Position numbers and translations under genes: made by a program
Shown: positions 61,350 to 64,000 of the stretch, in pieces
How the letters are laid out: each line of letters starts with the position of its first letter
How positions within the stretch are numbered: position 1 is the stretch's first letter
The notes under the pieces: generated by a model
Databases searched by the model: none
The model's input: the letters and a program-made list of their open reading frames with translations, nothing else
What the model was told of the DNA's origin: nothing
From: JAHEKB01 sp049115575
Lineage (GTDB): Bacteria; Bacteroidota; Bacteroidia; NS11-12g; UBA9320
Direction: 5' to 3'
Length of the DNA: 64,000 bases
Assembly (NCBI GenBank): GCA_049115575.1
Contig: JAGDZU010000001.1
Coordinates: forward strand, 496,001 to 560,000

Positions 61350-61357
61350 CAAAAATA
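61350..61357 (-). promoter_or_regulatory. TAnnTTTG -7 box before the trans-sulfuration gene
   Basis: Minus-strand exact TATTTTTG, 16 nt before the ATG at 61333. Confidence 0.5.
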
Positions 61358-61384
61358 GAATACTATTACGCATAATAAAATGGC

Positions 61385-61409
61385 AAAAAAAAAGGGAGCC
61401 GAAGCTCCC
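61385..61409 (-). terminator. UUCG-tetraloop terminator of the M16 peptidase gene
   Basis: On the minus strand: stem GGGAGC with GCTCCC around a UUCG loop, then nine U. It lies just after the M16 stop and before the promoter of the next gene, so it separates the two transcription units. Confidence 0.92.
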
Positions 61410-61415
61410 AGTTTC

Positions 61416-64000
61416 TTAATCTAAGGTGATGACCTTCACCTTACCATATCCGAGCTTTTCAAGCCCAGGTTTAATCTTATAAGAGTGTCCTACAATAATG
61501 ATTACCATCTTGTTGGGATCTAAACTTGATCTAGCAATACTATTTATATCCTCTATGGACATAGAATTGATTAGAGTCGCTTGCTGACTTGTATAATCTG
61601 CAGGAAGTCCATATTCTAGGATTCTGTTTAAGAAGCCAAGCTTTTGTAAAGGAGTTTCATATCTCAAGGCCTCGCTAAGAGTTATTGAACTTTTTGTGAA
61701 GTCCAATTCTTCTTGAGTTATACCTCCAGAAATGAATCCGTTGATTTCTTTCATTAATTCCATTACAGCACTATCCGTAGCTTCTTTCTTAATTTCACTT
61801 GAGAATCTATAGTAACCATATCTTTTGTTTCCTGAGAAGAATGATCTAGCACCATAAGTGTAACCCTTATCTTCTCTTAAGTTTAAGTTGATTCTACTGC
61901 TAAATGCGCCACCAAGTGAATAATTCATCACAGTGGATTTATAGAAATCTCCAACATAGTCATAGGTTCTAGAATGCTGTGCAGCTACCACTGTAGACTG
62001 AGCAGCATAAGGCTTATCCACTAAATAGATAGTTGGTCCTGCCAATTCAGGAAATTCACCTAATGCTGGAATAACTACATTGGTGTTTTTCCATTCCTTT
62101 AAGAAATCTAATTTAGCAAGAGCTTCATCTTCAGAAATATTTCCAGAAACAACCAAGTTGGTCACGTTTGGAGAATAATAGTTATTGTAGAATGTCTTTA
62201 CGTCATCTAGGTCTATTTTGTATAAGCTTTTTGAGTTGCCATAGTAATAGTCCGCTAGAATGGTTCCCTCGAACATCACTTGATTAAATGCTCTAGTAGA
62301 CATCACTGAAGGATTTGATTTAAGGCTTCTCAATCCATCTATAGCTTGTTTCTTGATACGTTTGAAATCAGCTGGATCAAACCTTGGCTTGAACATAGCT
62401 TCTTGGAATAAGGCCAATGTTTGGTCTACATTCTCACGCAGTGAACTGATAAACACTGTTGTGCTGCTTACACCCGAGTTGAATCGAATAGAACTTCCAA
62501 TCTTATCTAGTTCTCTTGAGAACTCCTCTGTGGTGTAATTCACTGTGCCCTCACCCATCATAGAAGCTGTAAGCATTGCTGTACCGTTTGATATTTTCTT
62601 GTTTGCCTCTAATAGGTGAGCTCCTTCTATTTCCAAATAGAAATAAACCATAGGTGATTCTGTAGATTCTGAACCTATAATATTTAATCCATTATCAAAC
62701 TTAGAAGTATAGAAATCTGGAACCTCAACAGCCTTACCCGCAGGAATAAGAGGTCTTGCGCTTCTTTCAAACTCATCCACTGGTGGCGAATATGTTAGAC
62801 CCTCATACTGCTTTTCTGTTTTCTTGGCTTCATGAGCATGGGGATTAACACTTTTAGAAGTTTCATCATCGCCTTGTTTTGGTTCTTCACGCTCCACTCT
62901 AATAATAACCGCTTTCTTATTCTTGATGTATTTGTTATAAACTCTTACTACATCTTCTTTGGTTACGCTAGAATAACGATCAATTTCATCTTGTAGGTTA
63001 TAGCCATTGCCTTTCATGAGATCGAAGTGAGAAAGCGTCTCAGCCTTTGATTGCACACCGTTCATACGGTTGTAGGCATATCTGATTACCTGGTTTTTTA
63101 CAATTTGTAAATCTTCATCAGCCACTCCTCTTGTTTCAAACTCTGCAAGTGAAGCTCTAATACGCTCTTCAGCAGTTTTAAAATCTAAGCCGCCTCTTGT
63201 CACCGGAGCAGTCACCAATTGTACGCTCATAAAGCCACTTAGCTCCATTGCTGAATGTCCTGCACTAGCTTGTATAGCTTCTTCGGTTTTAACCAAGTTT
63301 TGATAGAGAATTGAGCTGTTGTTACCACCGAGTATCTCCGCCAATATGTCTAGAGCTGCCTCATCTTTGTGAAACTCCGGTACAGTTGGGAATGCGAACG
63401 AAGTCAATGGTAAGTAGATATTGTCATAGGTAGTCACATAGTAATCCGTAGCCAATACAGGCTTCTTAGGATACATATCTCTTACCTCAGGGCATTGATT
63501 TATATTTCCATAATATTTAGCTACCCAAGCCTTAACTTCTTCTGGATCCACATCGCCGGATACAACTACTGTTGCGTTGTTTGGACCATACCATCTCAAA
63601 AAGAAATTACGCAAATCATCAAAACTTGCAGCGTCAAGATCATCTACGAATCCTATTGGTGTCCACTCATATGGGTGATTAGCATAGAGAGATTTAAAAA
63701 GTATCTCGCTAACCATACCATAAGGTTGGTTATCGTAACGCTGTCTTTTTTCATTCTTAACAGCGTCTCTTTGATTTTCAAATTTCTCTTGAGTAAAACC
63801 ATCTAAATGTGTTCCCATTCTATCGGCTTCAAGCCAAAGTAGAGTTTCAGTTAAATTGCTAGGTGCTGTATTAATGTATACGGTTTTGTCAAATGCTGTA
63901 TAAGCATTATTGGTACCCCCTGCTTCACTAATGATTCTAAAGTGCTCTTCGTCAGCAACATTTTTGGATCCCTGAAACATCATATGCTCAAAGAAATGTG
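61416..64000 (-). CDS. M16-family (insulinase/pitrilysin) metallopeptidase, N-terminus cut off
   Basis: About 861 codons are visible; the frame stays open to the window end. The first visible residues read HFFEHMMFQGSKN, the inverted zinc motif HxxEH, so the catalytic site is just inside the window. The following E (in KNEKRQRYDNQPYG, ligand region about 75 residues on) is present. A second, non-catalytic M16 half starts near residue 400 (PVDEFERSARPLIPAGKAVEVPDFYTSKFDNGLNI) and contains the R/Y pair SSRINLNLREDKGYTYGARS typical of the inactive domain. Bacteroidetes homologues are periplasmic or outer-membrane-linked; the signal peptide, if any, is outside the window. Confidence 0.92.
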   Translation of the reverse strand, partial: HFFEHMMFQGSKNVADEEHFRIISEAGGTNNAYTAFDKTVYINTAPSNLTETLLWLEADRMGTHLDGFTQEKFENQRDAVKNEKRQRYDNQPYGMVSEILFKSLYANHPYEWTPIGFVDDLDAASFDDLRNFFLRWYGPNNATVVVSGDVDPEEVKAWVAKYYGNINQCPEVRDMYPKKPVLATDYYVTTYDNIYLPLTSFAFPTVPEFHKDEAALDILAEILGGNNSSILYQNLVKTEEAIQASAGHSAMELSGFMSVQLVTAPVTRGGLDFKTAEERIRASLAEFETRGVADEDLQIVKNQVIRYAYNRMNGVQSKAETLSHFDLMKGNGYNLQDEIDRYSSVTKEDVVRVYNKYIKNKKAVIIRVEREEPKQGDDETSKSVNPHAHEAKKTEKQYEGLTYSPPVDEFERSARPLIPAGKAVEVPDFYTSKFDNGLNIIGSESTESPMVYFYLEIEGAHLLEANKKISNGTAMLTASMMGEGTVNYTTEEFSRELDKIGSSIRFNSGVSSTTVFISSLRENVDQTLALFQEAMFKPRFDPADFKRIKKQAIDGLRSLKSNPSVMSTRAFNQVMFEGTILADYYYGNSKSLYKIDLDDVKTFYNNYYSPNVTNLVVSGNISEDEALAKLDFLKEWKNTNVVIPALGEFPELAGPTIYLVDKPYAAQSTVVAAQHSRTYDYVGDFYKSTVMNYSLGGAFSSRINLNLREDKGYTYGARSFFSGNKRYGYYRFSSEIKKEATDSAVMELMKEINGFISGGITQEELDFTKSSITLSEALRYETPLQKLGFLNRILEYGLPADYTSQQATLINSMSIEDINSIARSSLDPNKMVIIIVGHSYKIKPGLEKLGYGKVKVITLD

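Noticed and set aside
1..64000. tRNA, rRNA, insertion sequences, prophage, CRISPR or toxin-antitoxin loci
   Set aside because: Scanned for transposase and integrase motifs, repeated spacers and cloverleaf-like sequences; none found. The YwqK-type repeat protein is not treated as an antitoxin because no toxin gene accompanies it.

Overview
The window looks like a chromosomal segment of a Bacteroidota bacterium, most likely Flavobacteriia-like. The support is: two secreted proteins with C-terminal type IX secretion (T9SS) sorting domains; a fused lpxC/fabZ gene; many TonB-linked outer-membrane proteins and lipoproteins; families typical of the phylum (DUF4920, DUF4249, DUF6495, LuxC-type acyl-CoA reductase, group III truncated globin); A+T-rich DNA; and many exact TAnnTTTG promoter -7 boxes placed just upstream of start codons. 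I see no rRNA, tRNA, insertion sequence, prophage or CRISPR array. Almost all of the DNA is coding and many genes overlap by 1-20 nt.

Layout. (1) 1-5130: lipid A operon (HD-domain tail, lpxD, lpxC/fabZ, lpxA), then an ABC ATPase and two small lipoproteins (DUF4920; mono-heme CxxCH). (2) 5131-13226: FAD-dependent reductase, a VCBS-repeat T9SS cargo protein, murF, a cystathionine beta-synthase-type enzyme and an MsbA-like exporter. (3) 13239-16336: a vitamin B12 uptake locus on the minus strand: promoter, cobalamin riboswitch, BtuB-like TonB receptor and BtuG-like lipoprotein. (4) 16403-24480: efp, a membrane lipoprotein, an arginase-family enzyme, cysteine desulfurase, a LolD-like ATPase, a very large M1 peptidase whose C-terminus looks like an Omp85-type barrel, folE and a QueD/PTPS homologue. 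(5) 24480-35057: an ECF sigma factor; an eight-gene overlapping minus-strand operon running from two TonB-CTD proteins through ruvX, def, a UbiA prenyltransferase, maf and an OMP to a GDPD lipoprotein; YkuK-like; LuxC-like; purC; an NHL/T9SS protein; HMG-CoA lyase. (6) 35120-46621: DUF349 protein, methyltransferase, glycosyltransferase, dipeptidase, TerC, DUF6495, SPFH protein, SlyD, uvrA, then an ECF sigma factor followed by a strong terminator and a small anti-sigma-like ORF. (7) 46622-55159: an envelope cluster on the minus strand (two TonB-dependent receptors flanking a DUF4249 lipoprotein, an OMP, an O-antigen-ligase-like protein and a LysM/RlpA-like protein). (8) 55247-64000: NfeD-like protease, an unknown exported protein, heptosyltransferase-like GT9, MORN-like repeat protein, truncated globin, PrsW protease, a trans-sulfuration enzyme and an M16 peptidase cut by the window end.

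The genes mostly serve envelope construction (lipid A, peptidoglycan, O-antigen/LPS sugars, lipoprotein export), nutrient capture at the outer membrane and housekeeping. The items most worth a second look are the M1-peptidase/Omp85-like barrel fusion, the riboswitch-controlled BtuB/BtuG pair, the very short spacing between TAnnTTTG boxes and start codons (suggesting leaderless mRNAs), the terminator between an ECF sigma factor and its probable partner gene, and the receptor/DUF4249 cluster. No wholly new defence or mobile system was seen.
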